In this document: in pieces, positions 26,771-34,863 of the stretch
Numbering within the stretch: the stretch's first letter is position 1
Layout of the letters: each line of letters starts with the position of its first letter
Assembly (NCBI RefSeq): GCF_028291725.1
Contig: NZ_JAQGNT010000051.1
Span: 98,705 to 162,704 of the forward strand
Direction: 5' to 3'
Length of the DNA: 64,000 nucleotides
DNA from: Hydrocarboniphaga sp.
GTDB lineage: Bacteria > Pseudomonadota > Gammaproteobacteria > Nevskiales > Nevskiaceae
Position numbers and translations under genes: made by a program
Notes under the pieces: model-generated
Told to the model about the DNA's origin: nothing
Database searches by the model: none
The model's input: the letters and a program-made list of their open reading frames with translations, nothing else

Positions 26771-26852
26771 CGTAGGTCGGCAATCCCTTGCCGACGTCAG
26801 GCCTCGGTTGCGCATCGAAGCGACACGTCGGCAAAGGATCGCCGACCTACGG
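26771..26852. repeat. Inverted repeat family B
   Basis: CGTAGGTCGGCAATCCCTTG faces its inverted copy ending GCCGACCTACGG, with a few mismatches in the right arm. Confidence 0.88.
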
Positions 26853-26941
26853 CTGAAACGTTCAGTGAAACCTGTAGCCAGAGAGCGTAGTCTGACGCCA
26901 AGGGCATCGAGTCCGAAATGAAAAATACCGAGGAGATCGAC

Positions 26942-27124
26942 ATGAGCACAGGTACCGACCTGCCGCAGGATCCGAAACCGAGCCCGCCGAAGAAGCCTGT
27001 CATCCAGAAGCAGACCGACTCGTTTAGTGGCAAGGACCAACTCCGCAACCAGCGTTCGCCGGCCGATCTCGAAAGAGAAGAAGCCAACGGCCAGCAGCCC
27101 TCGGGCTGGACCACGAAGATGTAG
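26942..27124 (+). CDS. Small hydrophilic protein of unknown function
   Basis: A 60-residue Pro/Lys/Gln-rich protein (MSTGTDLPQDPKPSPPKKPVI...) with no signal peptide or TM, probably disordered. GAGGAG at 26930-26935 is ideally spaced before this ATG, which is why it is preferred over the upstream in-frame ATG at 26918. It stands alone between a family-B repeat and an MFS remnant on the other strand. I do not recognise it. Confidence 0.55.
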   Translation: MSTGTDLPQDPKPSPPKKPVIQKQTDSFSGKDQLRNQRSPADLEREEANGQQPSGWTTKM

Positions 27125-27153
27125 TGGCTGATGTAGGGGCGGCGCTGGTTCGT

Positions 27154-27435
27154 CTACCCGCTGACCGGTTCGCGCAAGGACGCCAGGGACAGCAGGAAAG
27201 CGAGCAGCGCACAAGCCGCGATGCCGGTGATCATCGGCATCGCGGTTCCGTTGGCGAAGTGCCAGGTGATACCCATCAGCAGCGCACCGCAGACCAGTTG
27301 CATCGAACCCATCAGCGACGAGGCGGTGTCGGCGATATCGCCGTGGTTTTCGAATGCCAGGACCGACGCGATCGGCAGGCCGAGCACCAGACCGTTGCGC
27401 AGGAAATGCCGGCTCGCGTGGGCGGTGGTTTGCAT
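27154..27435 (-). pseudogene. C-terminal remnant of a Bcr/CflA-type MFS efflux transporter
   Basis: The frame encodes ~93 residues ending in two membrane helices. The segment ADTASSLMGSMQLVCGALLMG matches the GTASALLGxxQxxxGAL motif near the end of Bcr/CflA drug-resistance transporters, and the last helix (MITGIAACALLAFLLSLASL) fits their final TM. The ~300 residues that should precede it are absent, since the pseudouridine-synthase-like gene begins 100 bases away on the other strand. An ATG at 27435 does have GGAG upstream, so a short peptide might still be made. A stand-alone small membrane protein is the alternative reading. Confidence 0.5.
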
Positions 27436-27533
27436 CGATGAAGCTCCAATAGCGGACTGCGGTTGATCGTGTAAAAGCGCGAGGCCTGCGACGTACCCGC
27501 CTACAATGGGCATCACCAGCCGTAGAGCAAGCC

Positions 27534-28259
27534 ATGTCCGAACCTGTCCGCCTCGCCAAAACCGTTGTCGCGCTGACCTCGTGCTCGCGCCGCGAGGCGG
27601 AGCTGTACATCGAGGGTGGCTGGGTGACGGTGAACGGGCAGGTGATTGAGGAGCCGCAACATATGATCACTGACCAGAAGGTCGAGCTGCTGCCGGATGC
27701 AAAGCCCGAGCCGATCGACCTGGTCACGATCGTGATGCACAAACCCGAGGGCTACGATTCCGACGAAGGCGACAAGCCGGCGTGGAAGCTGCTGTCGCCG
27801 GAATCGCGCGTGACCGAGCACACCGACCCGGCCGTGCGCACCTTGCGCCGCCACTTCGCGCGGCTGACGGTGCCGATGCGCCTGGCGCCGAACGCGAGCG
27901 GCCTGCTGGTGCTGACGCAGAATTTTCAGGTGGTCAAGAAACTCACCGAAGACGCCAGCAAGATCGAGCAGGAATACGTCGTCGATGTCACTGGCACGAT
28001 CGCCGAAGGCGGCATGGAGCAGCTCAATCTCGGCATCACCGCCAACGGCTGGCGCTTGCCGGGCTGCAAGGTCAGCTGGCAGAGCGAGCAGCGCCTGCGC
28101 TTCGCCGCCAAGGATATCCGCGCCGCGCAGATCGAAAGCATGTGCGAGGCGGTCGGCCTCAAGACCAGCGTGATCAAGCGCATCCGCATCGGCCAGATCG
28201 CAATGTCCAAATTGCAGCCGGGGCAGTGGCGCTATCTGCCGGGTTTCAAGCGCTTCTAG
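27534..28259 (+). CDS. RsuA/RluB/RluF-family pseudouridine-synthase-like protein, altered active site
   Basis: A 241-residue cytoplasmic protein. An S4 RNA-binding domain (VVALTSCSRREAELYIEGGWVTVNGQVI, residues ~8-60) is joined to a pseudouridine-synthase fold (IVMHKPEGY, TLRRHFARL, EQEYVVDVTG, GKVSWQSEQRLRF-type block, CEAVGLKTSVIKRIRIGQI). At the catalytic position, where the family has RLDxxTxGLLLLT, this protein reads RLAPNASGLLVLT: Arg116 and Leu117 are kept but the Asp is Ala118. Either it is an RNA-binding protein without synthase activity, or the nucleophile is supplied differently in this subgroup. Not obviously in an operon. Confidence 0.8.
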   Translation: MSEPVRLAKTVVALTSCSRREAELYIEGGWVTVNGQVIEEPQHMITDQKVELLPDAKPEPIDLVTIVMHKPEGYDSDEGDKPAWKLLSPESRVTEHTDPAVRTLRRHFARLTVPMRLAPNASGLLVLTQNFQVVKKLTEDASKIEQEYVVDVTGTIAEGGMEQLNLGITANGWRLPGCKVSWQSEQRLRFAAKDIRAAQIESMCEAVGLKTSVIKRIRIGQIAMSKLQPGQWRYLPGFKRF

Positions 28260-28271
28260 GGAACCCCTGCG

Positions 28272-28344
28272 CAGGTCGAGGGCCGCTCCTACAGGCCTCA
28301 AGCACCGGTGATACGCGACTGTAGGAGCGGTCCTTGACCGCGAT
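28272..28344. repeat. Inverted repeat family D
   Basis: GGTCGAGGGCCGCTCCTACA faces CTGTAGGAGCGGTCCTTGAC, an imperfect palindrome ~73 bp long. The GTAGGAGCGG core is a common proteobacterial REP type. Only one copy is seen in the window. Confidence 0.75.
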
Positions 28345-28388
28345 TGAGACTTCAAGGCCTACGCAATGCTGTTCCCCTCAGTAGTACC

Positions 28389-29150
28389 TCAGTAATACTG
28401 CACCTCACCGACCGTGAGGTCGTAGCCCCAGGCATGCGAGCCGACGGCCGCAGAAATCCCCAAAGGCAGAAAGCCGTCGCCGGTCTGGATCACGGTGCCG
28501 ACGGCGTTCATGCCCTGTTGCGCGGTGTAGATCGCATCGAAGCTGGCAACTAGCACGCCGTTCGGCATGTAGTACGCGCGCGTGCGGCCGCCACCGAAGT
28601 CCGTCGGCAAGCCGACTGCGGTGATGTGCATTGCGACCCGGCTGCTGGCGCTCTTGGCGATCACTTTGCCGATATGGGCGAGCGGCAACTGGGCCAGCTT
28701 GATATCGACGCTCCCCGGCTGGATCAGATCGGTGATACCCCAGGACTCGAACGTCGCCAGCGTCTGCTGGCCGTTGGTGTAGCCGCCCAGCGCGACCGCG
28801 TAGGTGCCGATCTCGGGGATCGTCAGTTCCGCGGGCGGCTTGACCAGCGCAAAGGCCAGCATCTCCTGCTCCGGACCGCCGCCATCGACCGACTCGCAGC
28901 TCGAAGTGCTGACATGGATCGCGGCCAGCAGCGAGTCGCCGGCCGGCGTGGTGTAGACGAAGCCCGGCGCCAGCGGCGGCATCAGGATCGCCGGTACGAT
29001 CAGCAGCGCGGTCTGCTCTGAGCAGCCGCGGTAATCCAGCTGGTCTGCTAAAGAGGGCGCCGTGTTCGGTTCGGCAGCGGCGGCGATGCCGGCGCATGCG
29101 GACAGCGCGAGGATCAGGATAGAGGCGCGGGTCGTTTGCAATGTGTTCAT
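28389..29150 (-). CDS. Secreted protein of unknown function
   Basis: A 253-residue exported protein: signal peptide MNTLQTTRASILILALSACAGIAAAAEP, a mature part with a probable Cys pair (RGCSEQ and SSCESVDG) and an Ala/Gly-rich beta-type composition. A run of Gs (GGGGGG) is well placed before the ATG at 29150. No domain is recognised. It may form a minus-strand group with the ADYC-domain gene upstream (gap 58 bases), so a shared extracellular role is possible. Confidence 0.65.
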   Translation of the reverse strand: MNTLQTTRASILILALSACAGIAAAAEPNTAPSLADQLDYRGCSEQTALLIVPAILMPPLAPGFVYTTPAGDSLLAAIHVSTSSCESVDGGGPEQEMLAFALVKPPAELTIPEIGTYAVALGGYTNGQQTLATFESWGITDLIQPGSVDIKLAQLPLAHIGKVIAKSASSRVAMHITAVGLPTDFGGGRTRAYYMPNGVLVASFDAIYTAQQGMNAVGTVIQTGDGFLPLGISAAVGSHAWGYDLTVGEVQYY

Positions 29151-29208
29151 CGGATTTCCCCCCAAGGATTGCGTGTGTAAGTGTGAATGAATCGAGCTTC
29201 CGCTACAG

Positions 29209-30003
29209 CTACAGCCTGGATCGATTGAACAGCAGCGCTCCCAAGCGGGCTGCCGATGCCTCGCTGCAGGTCTGCGGTGGCGGCAACTGTGGATAGGCTT
29301 TGAGCAGTGCCGCGGTCGTGATCACATCGCTCCAGCGCGTATGCGCCACGCATACCGCGCCGCCCGGCGCCCAGCCGGCCTCGAACGCAAACTTCGGATC
29401 AGCCAGCGATTCCGGCGACTGGATGCCGATATAGTCGTAGACGTCGATGTCGGTGCCGTTCTTGGTATGCGGCGTGTCATCGCCTGCATAGTCCGCGCGC
29501 ACCATGTGCACGCAGGCTGCGTGGTACGGCGTGAGATCTTCCCCATGCGGCCCCTTGGCCCAGGGCTTGTAGCCAAAGCGCACGCACTTGCCGACCGCGC
29601 CGGACGAGCAGGTCAGCGTGATCGCGCCTTCACGCCCGGGATGATGTTCCGGCAGCGAGATCGGGAAGCCCCAGGTCTCGCCATAGAAATTGGGCTGGCA
29701 GGCCGGCTTCCACTCGCCGTGCTCGTCCTGCACCTGGAACTCGTGGCGCAGGATGTCGGAGTCTTTCGGGTCCGGCGTGATCGCGGCCAGCTTGATCGAG
29801 GCGATCTGCCCGCCCTCGACCGCCATGTGCACGACCGCGCCCTGCATCTGCACGCCCTTGAGCACGCGGCCGTTCGCGAGTTTGAGCACGAAGGCGGTGT
29901 GCTCGGCTGCCAGATCCGGCGCGGACACGGTCTGTGGCGGCGCGGCATCCACCGTGAAAGCCAGCATCAGGGCACAGCCGCACAACCAAGATTTGAAGAA
30001 CAT
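29209..30003 (-). CDS. ADYC domain-containing secreted protein
   Basis: A 264-residue exported protein with signal peptide MFFKSWLCGCALMLAFTVDA. The core matches the ADYC domain family: LANGRVLKGVQMQGA, FYGETWGF, CVRFGYKPW, HAACVHMVRADYAGDDTPHTKNGTDIDVYDYIGIQ and a Cys-rich C-terminus (CVAHTRW). The name-giving Cys is Ala here (ADYA). ADYC proteins are best known from myxobacteria, where function is unknown. GGAG precedes the ATG, and a terminator hairpin lies between it and the NG-repeat gene. Confidence 0.75.
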   Translation of the reverse strand: MFFKSWLCGCALMLAFTVDAAPPQTVSAPDLAAEHTAFVLKLANGRVLKGVQMQGAVVHMAVEGGQIASIKLAAITPDPKDSDILRHEFQVQDEHGEWKPACQPNFYGETWGFPISLPEHHPGREGAITLTCSSGAVGKCVRFGYKPWAKGPHGEDLTPYHAACVHMVRADYAGDDTPHTKNGTDIDVYDYIGIQSPESLADPKFAFEAGWAPGGAVCVAHTRWSDVITTAALLKAYPQLPPPQTCSEASAARLGALLFNRSRL

Positions 30004-30035
30004 CGAAAAGCTCCGGCGGGTTCGCGTGGACCGAC

Positions 30036-30077
30036 CAAAATAATGGCGCCGGACCGAGGGATCGGAACCGGCGCCAT
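30036..30077 (-). terminator. Terminator after the NG-repeat gene
   Basis: On the minus strand ATGGCGCCGG pairs with CCGGCGCCAT (10 bp, ~15-base loop), followed by a T-rich stretch (TATTTTGG). Confidence 0.65.
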
Positions 30078-30097
30078 GATGAGGTCGCGGTGCAGGC

Positions 30098-30382
30098 TTA
30101 GCGGGCGGCCGTGTCCGGCGGCAGGGTCACGGCAACCGGCGTGCCGGCGGCGACGCCGGTCGCGGCGGTGCCGTTGAAGGTGATGCCATTGAAGGTGATG
30201 CCATTCAAGTTCATGCCATTGACGGTGAAGCCATTGAAGGTGATGCCATTCAAGTTCATGCCATTGACGGTGAAGCCGTTGAGCATGAGGCCGTTGAGAT
30301 AGACGCCGGCATGGGCAGGGACGGTGACGAAGGCGGACGAGGCGAGGCAGAGGGCGGCGGCGAGGGTCTTAAAGGATTTCAT
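30098..30382 (-). CDS. Small exported NG-repeat protein
   Basis: A 94-residue protein: signal peptide MKSFKTLAAALCLASSAFVTVPAHA, then a run in which NG recurs about every five residues (YLNGLMLNGFTVNGMNLNG...). The DNA holds a near-exact tandem copy of a 45-bp unit encoding GFTVNGMNLNGITFN-type residues (about 30188-30280). Such xLNGxx pentad repeats would form a regular beta-type solenoid. GGAG is placed properly before the ATG at 30382. The C-terminal ~25 residues are Ala/Thr/Pro-rich. It is next to the ADYC gene, and similar NG repeats occur in myxobacterial ADYC proteins as I recall them. Confidence 0.7.
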   Translation of the reverse strand: MKSFKTLAAALCLASSAFVTVPAHAGVYLNGLMLNGFTVNGMNLNGITFNGFTVNGMNLNGITFNGITFNGTAATGVAAGTPVAVTLPPDTAAR

Positions 30383-30541
30383 GGCGATACTCCGTTGCAG
30401 GTGTGAGAGGTGGTTTAGCGCCGGAAGGCCCGGCGACGGAGTGACAATGAACTTCGCCCTCCAGAACATCCTCGCAATCACCAAACATCATTCAAACGTC
30501 TTTCACACTTCGATGAACGTGATATCGATCATGGGCTTAGC

Positions 30542-30627
30542 TCGTAGGGCGAAATAGCCGCAAGGCGTATTCCGCCTTCCGTGATTCTGCTGGCAACGGC
30601 GGGTTACGCTTCGCTAACCCGCCCTAC
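30542..30627. repeat. Composite intergenic repeats (family F and an A-like palindrome)
   Basis: CGTAGGGCGAAATAGCCGCAAGGCGTATTC at 30542-30573 is a short inverted-repeat element. It is followed at 30598-30627 by GGCGGGTTACGCTTCGCTAACCCGCC, a palindrome like REP A but with GGTTA/TAACC arms. Confidence 0.65.
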
Positions 30628-33392
30628 GGTCCGGCTGCGGCGAGCGCGGCCTGGGCCTTGCGGGTTCGCCAATCGACCGCGCCCAGGGCGTCCAGCAGGA
30701 TCGGATGCGCGGACACCAGCAGGGCGCGCGCCTCATCGTGCCGTCCGCGCTGCCAGAGGAAGTCGCCGAGCAGATACTGGTCCCAGCCCAGCAGCCACTC
30801 GCCCTTGTTGAACAGCGTGCTCGCCTCGGCAAGGTTCTGCCGCAGCAGGCGCTCGGCGGCGGCATCGTCCTTTAGCTGCAGCTTGATGCCGGCCAGCTGC
30901 TCGCGCAGGCGCAGCGTCCAGTAGCCGCTCGGCTGCTCCTGCGGCGCGATATGCGACAGGCCGTCGGCGATCGCGGCCTCGGCCTGCGGCAGGCGGCCCA
31001 TGCGAACCAGCGTCAGCGCGAGTTCATTGATGAGGCTTACGCGGTAGCCGGGCGTCGCTTCCGGCGTTCTCAGCGCAATGTCCAGACAGTCCTGCAGTTC
31101 GGCCAGGGCGGCGGCCGCATTGCCGATCTCGAGATTGGCGTGCGCACGGACCATGCGGCTGCTCAGTAGCAGGCGGTGTTCGGGGCCGTACATGCGCTTG
31201 GCGAAGTCGACTCCCTGATCCAGCGCGGCCCTGACACCCGCCGCCTCGCCACCGTAGGCCAGCGCACGATTGCGCAGAGTGAAGGCCTGGAAGAGCCAGA
31301 GGTTGTCGTCGCTATAGAGCCGGAGGATGCCCTGATAGGCGGGCTCCAGCACCGGTATCGCCTCGGCGTAGCGTTCGTTGCGAATCAGGGTGGTGCCATA
31401 GAACACCTGCGCATGCAGCGTCGCCAGGCTGTCCGGGCCGAAGCTCGCCAGCGTGTCCAGATAGAAGGTCCGGCTGACCTCGCTACAGCGCGAGACCGCG
31501 TCGTGGCGGTATTGCTGGAGACAGCCGGCAACGACCAGCAGGCCTTCGGCGTCTTTGCCGATCGCCATGTTCGGCCAGCCCGCCTCTTTTTCGGCCTCGA
31601 CGATGCGCCGGGACCAGCGGATCGCGTTGGCGTAGTCCAGCATCATGTTCAGGTACATGTTGCGTATCGTCAGCCGTGCGAGCTGTGTCTCAGTGGCAGC
31701 GGCGCCGATCTGCGCCGTGAGATCCCGCTCCGCCGCCGACATCAGCTCCTCGGCCTGCTCGGTCTGCCCGATCGCGGCATAGGCGCCGCCGATCACGCGT
31801 TCCAGCGTTGCCCGCGCGCGCGGCTGGTCCTTGAACGCGGTATCGAGCTGCTGCTGTGCGTGGTCGAGCACCTCGCGCATGCTTATTTCATGACGCCCGG
31901 TAAAGATCGGGTTGGCGGCACTGAGCAGGTCGTCGGTGAGGAAGGCGGTGACCGCGTTGGCGCGCGCGGCTTCGCTGAGCGTCTGCCTTTGCGCCTGCGT
32001 GGATCGCCACAGCAGATACGAGGTCGCGGCGAGGCCGATCACCAGCGTCGCCGCCAGCGCCTGCCACAGACTGCGCCGGGCGCGGGCGCGGTCCACCGTG
32101 GCCTTGAGCCGTTCTGCTTCCTGCCGTGCCGCGTGCTCGCGTGACCGCTGTTCGCGTCGCGTCGGCAGCGAGCGCAGGCGCTCGGCGAGTTCGGCGGCGT
32201 CGCCCAGCCGGTGCTGCGGATCGCCGGCCGCAGCGGCGCCGATGTCCTCGATCAGCAGCGGGTCCGCAACCCGCAGCTCCCAGCCCGGCGCCAGCGGCCG
32301 ACGCAGGTCGCCGACGACGAGCTGGTAGAGGATCACGCCGAGTGCGTAGACATCCGAGCGGATGGTCGGCGGCTGGCCGGCGAGCAGTTCCGGCGCCAGG
32401 TACAGCGGAGTTCCGCTGGTGCCGTCGACGAGCACGGTCTGGGTGAAGCCGAGCTGGGCGATTTTCAGCGAGCCCAGCCGGCTGCGGTCGATCAGGCGTG
32501 CGCTGCCGAAGTCCGACAGCCGCAGCTGCAGGGCGCCGTCGCGGGTGGCGCGGTGCAGCAGCAGGTTGGACGGTTTCAGATCCTTGTGCAGCACGCCGAC
32601 GGAATGCGCGGCCGCGAGCGCCGTGGCGGCCTGGGCGAGCAGATCGAGCCGTTGCTCCAGCGGCATCGCGGTGATGCCGCCGTTGGCGTCGGCCCAGTCG
32701 CTGAGGCTGCCTTCGTTGCAATGATCGATGGCGATGAAGTACGGCGCCTCGTCCAGGTTCCAGTCGAGCACGCGGACGAAATCGGCACGCTCGCCGAGGC
32801 TTTCGCGCATCAGGCGCGACAGGGTGATTTCGCGCTTGAGCGCGCTGAGCGCGGTGCGATCACGCGCGAACTTGAAGACGCGAGCGTCCTGCGTCGCCGA
32901 TTCGGTGGCGAGCCAGGCATCGCCGCCGCCACCGGCGCCGAGGCGTTTGCGCAGCAGCCAGCTGGATCGAAACGGCACGGCGTCGCCGTCGTGGAAGTCC
33001 AGCGCCGGCCCGGGTGGCGGCATCGCGGCGGCGCGCGCATCCTCGCGAATGACTTCGCCCATGAACCGATAGCCGTAGCCATAGACCGACTTGATCAGTT
33101 GCTGCACGGTCTCGTCGCCGAGCGCGGTGCGCAGCCGGCCGATCGCATTGGTCAGCGAGGCTTCGGAGACGATGCGCCCGGGCCATACCGCCTCGAACAG
33201 CTCTTCCTTGGTGACGACTTCGCCCGGATTGCGGACGAAGTACATCAGCAGCTCCAGCGGCTTGCGCGACAGCTCCGCTTTCTGCCCGGCGACGAGCAGT
33301 TCCATCGTGCGCTCGTCGAGCACGACCTCGCCGAAGCGCCAGCGCGCAGCATCTTCCCCAGCCGCGTCCTTCCGCCCCGCGGTGTTGTCCAT
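30624..33392 (-). CDS. Winged-helix / Ser-Thr protein kinase / TPR membrane protein
   Basis: 922 residues. An OmpR/CadC-type winged helix occupies residues ~15-115 (WRFGEVVLDERTMELLVAGQ..., LTNAIGRLRTALGD, SVYGYGYRFMG). An intact eukaryotic-type kinase domain follows at ~145-410: Lys in VFKFARD, HKDLKPSNLLL, SDFGSAR, and the activation-segment YLAPELL with SDVYALGVILYQL. One TM (LAATLVIGLAATSYLLW, ~445) separates it from a long helical TPR region (~480-920). AGGGGAG precedes the ATG at 33392. The layout puts DNA binding and kinase on the cytoplasmic side and the TPR sensor outside. Autophosphorylation linking the two is inference. It has no obvious operon partner. Confidence 0.85.
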   Translation of the reverse strand: MDNTAGRKDAAGEDAARWRFGEVVLDERTMELLVAGQKAELSRKPLELLMYFVRNPGEVVTKEELFEAVWPGRIVSEASLTNAIGRLRTALGDETVQQLIKSVYGYGYRFMGEVIREDARAAAMPPPGPALDFHDGDAVPFRSSWLLRKRLGAGGGGDAWLATESATQDARVFKFARDRTALSALKREITLSRLMRESLGERADFVRVLDWNLDEAPYFIAIDHCNEGSLSDWADANGGITAMPLEQRLDLLAQAATALAAAHSVGVLHKDLKPSNLLLHRATRDGALQLRLSDFGSARLIDRSRLGSLKIAQLGFTQTVLVDGTSGTPLYLAPELLAGQPPTIRSDVYALGVILYQLVVGDLRRPLAPGWELRVADPLLIEDIGAAAAGDPQHRLGDAAELAERLRSLPTRREQRSREHAARQEAERLKATVDRARARRSLWQALAATLVIGLAATSYLLWRSTQAQRQTLSEAARANAVTAFLTDDLLSAANPIFTGRHEISMREVLDHAQQQLDTAFKDQPRARATLERVIGGAYAAIGQTEQAEELMSAAERDLTAQIGAAATETQLARLTIRNMYLNMMLDYANAIRWSRRIVEAEKEAGWPNMAIGKDAEGLLVVAGCLQQYRHDAVSRCSEVSRTFYLDTLASFGPDSLATLHAQVFYGTTLIRNERYAEAIPVLEPAYQGILRLYSDDNLWLFQAFTLRNRALAYGGEAAGVRAALDQGVDFAKRMYGPEHRLLLSSRMVRAHANLEIGNAAAALAELQDCLDIALRTPEATPGYRVSLINELALTLVRMGRLPQAEAAIADGLSHIAPQEQPSGYWTLRLREQLAGIKLQLKDDAAAERLLRQNLAEASTLFNKGEWLLGWDQYLLGDFLWQRGRHDEARALLVSAHPILLDALGAVDWRTRKAQAALAAAGP

Positions 33393-33578
33393 GAATACTC
33401 CCCTGATCGGGTGATCATCAATGGCGCTCGCGGCGGCGGTCAATGGCGTGCGTCGGCGCGGTCACAGCACGGCGAGTTCGGCGAAAGCGATTTGTTAGAG
33501 TGACGCCCTTCGCGGGCCGGCCCCGTCCGCTTCGAGAACGACATCGACATCAGCTCCGCCGACGAGACTCTCCAACAG

Positions 33579-33902
33579 TTGCGCCCAGGAATTCCGTCGT
33601 TCGACTGCATCCCCGGCTGTCATGACTGCTGCGGGCCGGTGACGGCCTCATCCCACGAGATGGCGCGGCTGCCGCGCAAGAGCGAAGCGATCCACGATGC
33701 GGCGCTCGCCGAACTGAGCTGTCCGCATCTGGGCGCGAACGGTTGCGAGGTCTACGACGAGCGCCCGCTGATCTGCCGCCTGTTCGGCACTACGCCGAGC
33801 CTGCCTTGCCCGCATGGCCGGGGTCCGAAGCAGTTGATCGATGCCCGGGTCGAGCAGCGTATCCACTGGTTCGCCCGCAACACGCGCCAGGTCTTGGTCT
33901 GA
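33579..33902 (+). CDS. YkgJ-family cysteine-cluster protein
   Basis: About 107 residues with the YkgJ Cys pattern: FDCIPGCHDCCGPV near the N-terminus, then CPHLGANGCEVYDERPLICRLFG and PCPHG. These cysteines probably bind zinc or an Fe-S cluster. The only start codon in frame downstream of the stop at 33501 is TTG at 33579. The residues before it (FENDIDISSADETLQQ) look coding, so the true start may be unusual or mutated. Molecular role unknown. Confidence 0.75.
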   Translation: MRPGIPSFDCIPGCHDCCGPVTASSHEMARLPRKSEAIHDAALAELSCPHLGANGCEVYDERPLICRLFGTTPSLPCPHGRGPKQLIDARVEQRIHWFARNTRQVLV

Positions 33903-33920
33903 GGCGCGAGCCCAACCGCT

Positions 33921-34001
33921 CGTAGGTCGGCAATCCCTTGCCGACGTGTACCGTCGATGCGCAACCGGGGCCTCATGTCGGCAAGGGATTGCCGACCTAC
34001 G
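33921..34001. repeat. Inverted repeat family B
   Basis: CGTAGGTCGGCAATCCCTTG and its facing copy ATTGCCGACCTACGA, ~81 bp in all. Confidence 0.9.
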
Positions 34002-34030
34002 ATTCGCGCGCCGCGTCGGTTCCATCATCG

Positions 34031-34059
34031 AAAAAGGGCCGCAGAGCGGCCCTTTTTTT
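34031..34059. terminator. Bidirectional rho-independent terminator
   Basis: AAAAAGGGCCGC-AGA-GCGGCCCTTTTTTT: a perfect stem with A- and T-runs on the two sides. It can end both the YkgJ transcript and the convergent SYLF transcript. Confidence 0.88.
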
Positions 34060-34073
34060 GCAGCCTGCCGCGC

Positions 34074-34637
34074 TTACTTGGTCTTGATCCGCGAGATCTT
34101 CGAGCCTTCAATGCTGACGCCGGCCATCAGGCCCTGCTGATCGAAGATGAAGGCATACGCATCGTCCTTCAGTGTCGAGGTCGAGATGTTGCGGGCGACG
34201 CCTTCGTCGACCACGACCACGGTCGGGCCCACGCCGATTTCCCAGCCCTGGGTCTTGTGGATGTAGTCGAGCGCCTTGGCGTTCATCAGGAACACCACGT
34301 AGCCGTAGGACTGCGCGCCGGCCTGCAAGCCCCAGGACGCGGTGACCGAGTTGTAGTAACCGTCGACTTTCATGCCCTGCACGAGCTCGCCTTCACCGTA
34401 AGCGCCGCCGAACACCAGGCCGGCTTTGATGATCGACGGGAACACCAGGATCGCCTTGGCTTTCTTGGAGATCGCTTCGGCAGCCGGGTTGCTCTTGTAG
34501 AGCGTCTCCAGCGCGTGCTGGGAATCCCGGTCGAGATCGTCCTTGGTCGCGGCGTTCGCGCTGCTGATGCTGCCGAAGGAAAACATCGCGGCGACGGCCA
34601 GCGATGCGGCGAGAATGGAGCGGCGGGTTTTAGTCAT
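34074..34637 (-). CDS. SYLF/Ysc84-domain lipid-binding exported protein
   Basis: A 187-residue protein: signal peptide MTKTRRSILAASLAVAAMFSFGSISSANA, then the SYLF domain (AISKKAKAILVFPSIIKAGLVFGGAYGEGELV, YYNSVTASWGLQAGAQSYGYVVFLM, VGPTVVVVDEGVA, IFDQQGLMAGVSIEGSKIS). Full length for bacterial Ysc84-like proteins. AGGAG is eight bases before the ATG. Such proteins bind phospholipids in eukaryotes; the bacterial role is not established. Confidence 0.88.
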   Translation of the reverse strand: MTKTRRSILAASLAVAAMFSFGSISSANAATKDDLDRDSQHALETLYKSNPAAEAISKKAKAILVFPSIIKAGLVFGGAYGEGELVQGMKVDGYYNSVTASWGLQAGAQSYGYVVFLMNAKALDYIHKTQGWEIGVGPTVVVVDEGVARNISTSTLKDDAYAFIFDQQGLMAGVSIEGSKISRIKTK

Positions 34638-34776
34638 TTTGGAAACTCCTGATTACGATTCGGGTCTATGCGTCGGGGACGCATTTCGACGGTACGCACG
34701 GTGACATTGGCAAGCTGAACGGACGGTGGCCCGCTTGTTCCGGTTGGTAACGGGTGCCCGTGATCGGACTGCTTGT

Positions 34777-34800
34777 CGTAGGTCGGCAATCCTTCGCCGA
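34777..34800. repeat. Single half of inverted repeat family B
   Basis: CGTAGGTCGGCAATCCTTCG continues to GCCGA; the facing half is missing. A decayed or solo unit. Confidence 0.7.
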
Positions 34801-34863
34801 GGTTTTCGCCCGATGCGCGCCAGCCCCTCGTTCAGCTGGGGACCGCTAAACTCTGCACGCCGT

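Noticed and set aside
24681..26921. 746-residue plus-strand frame overlapping the helicase gene
   Set aside because: It reads the helicase region out of frame and is Arg/Ala-rich; all helicase motifs are in the 24736-26757 frame.
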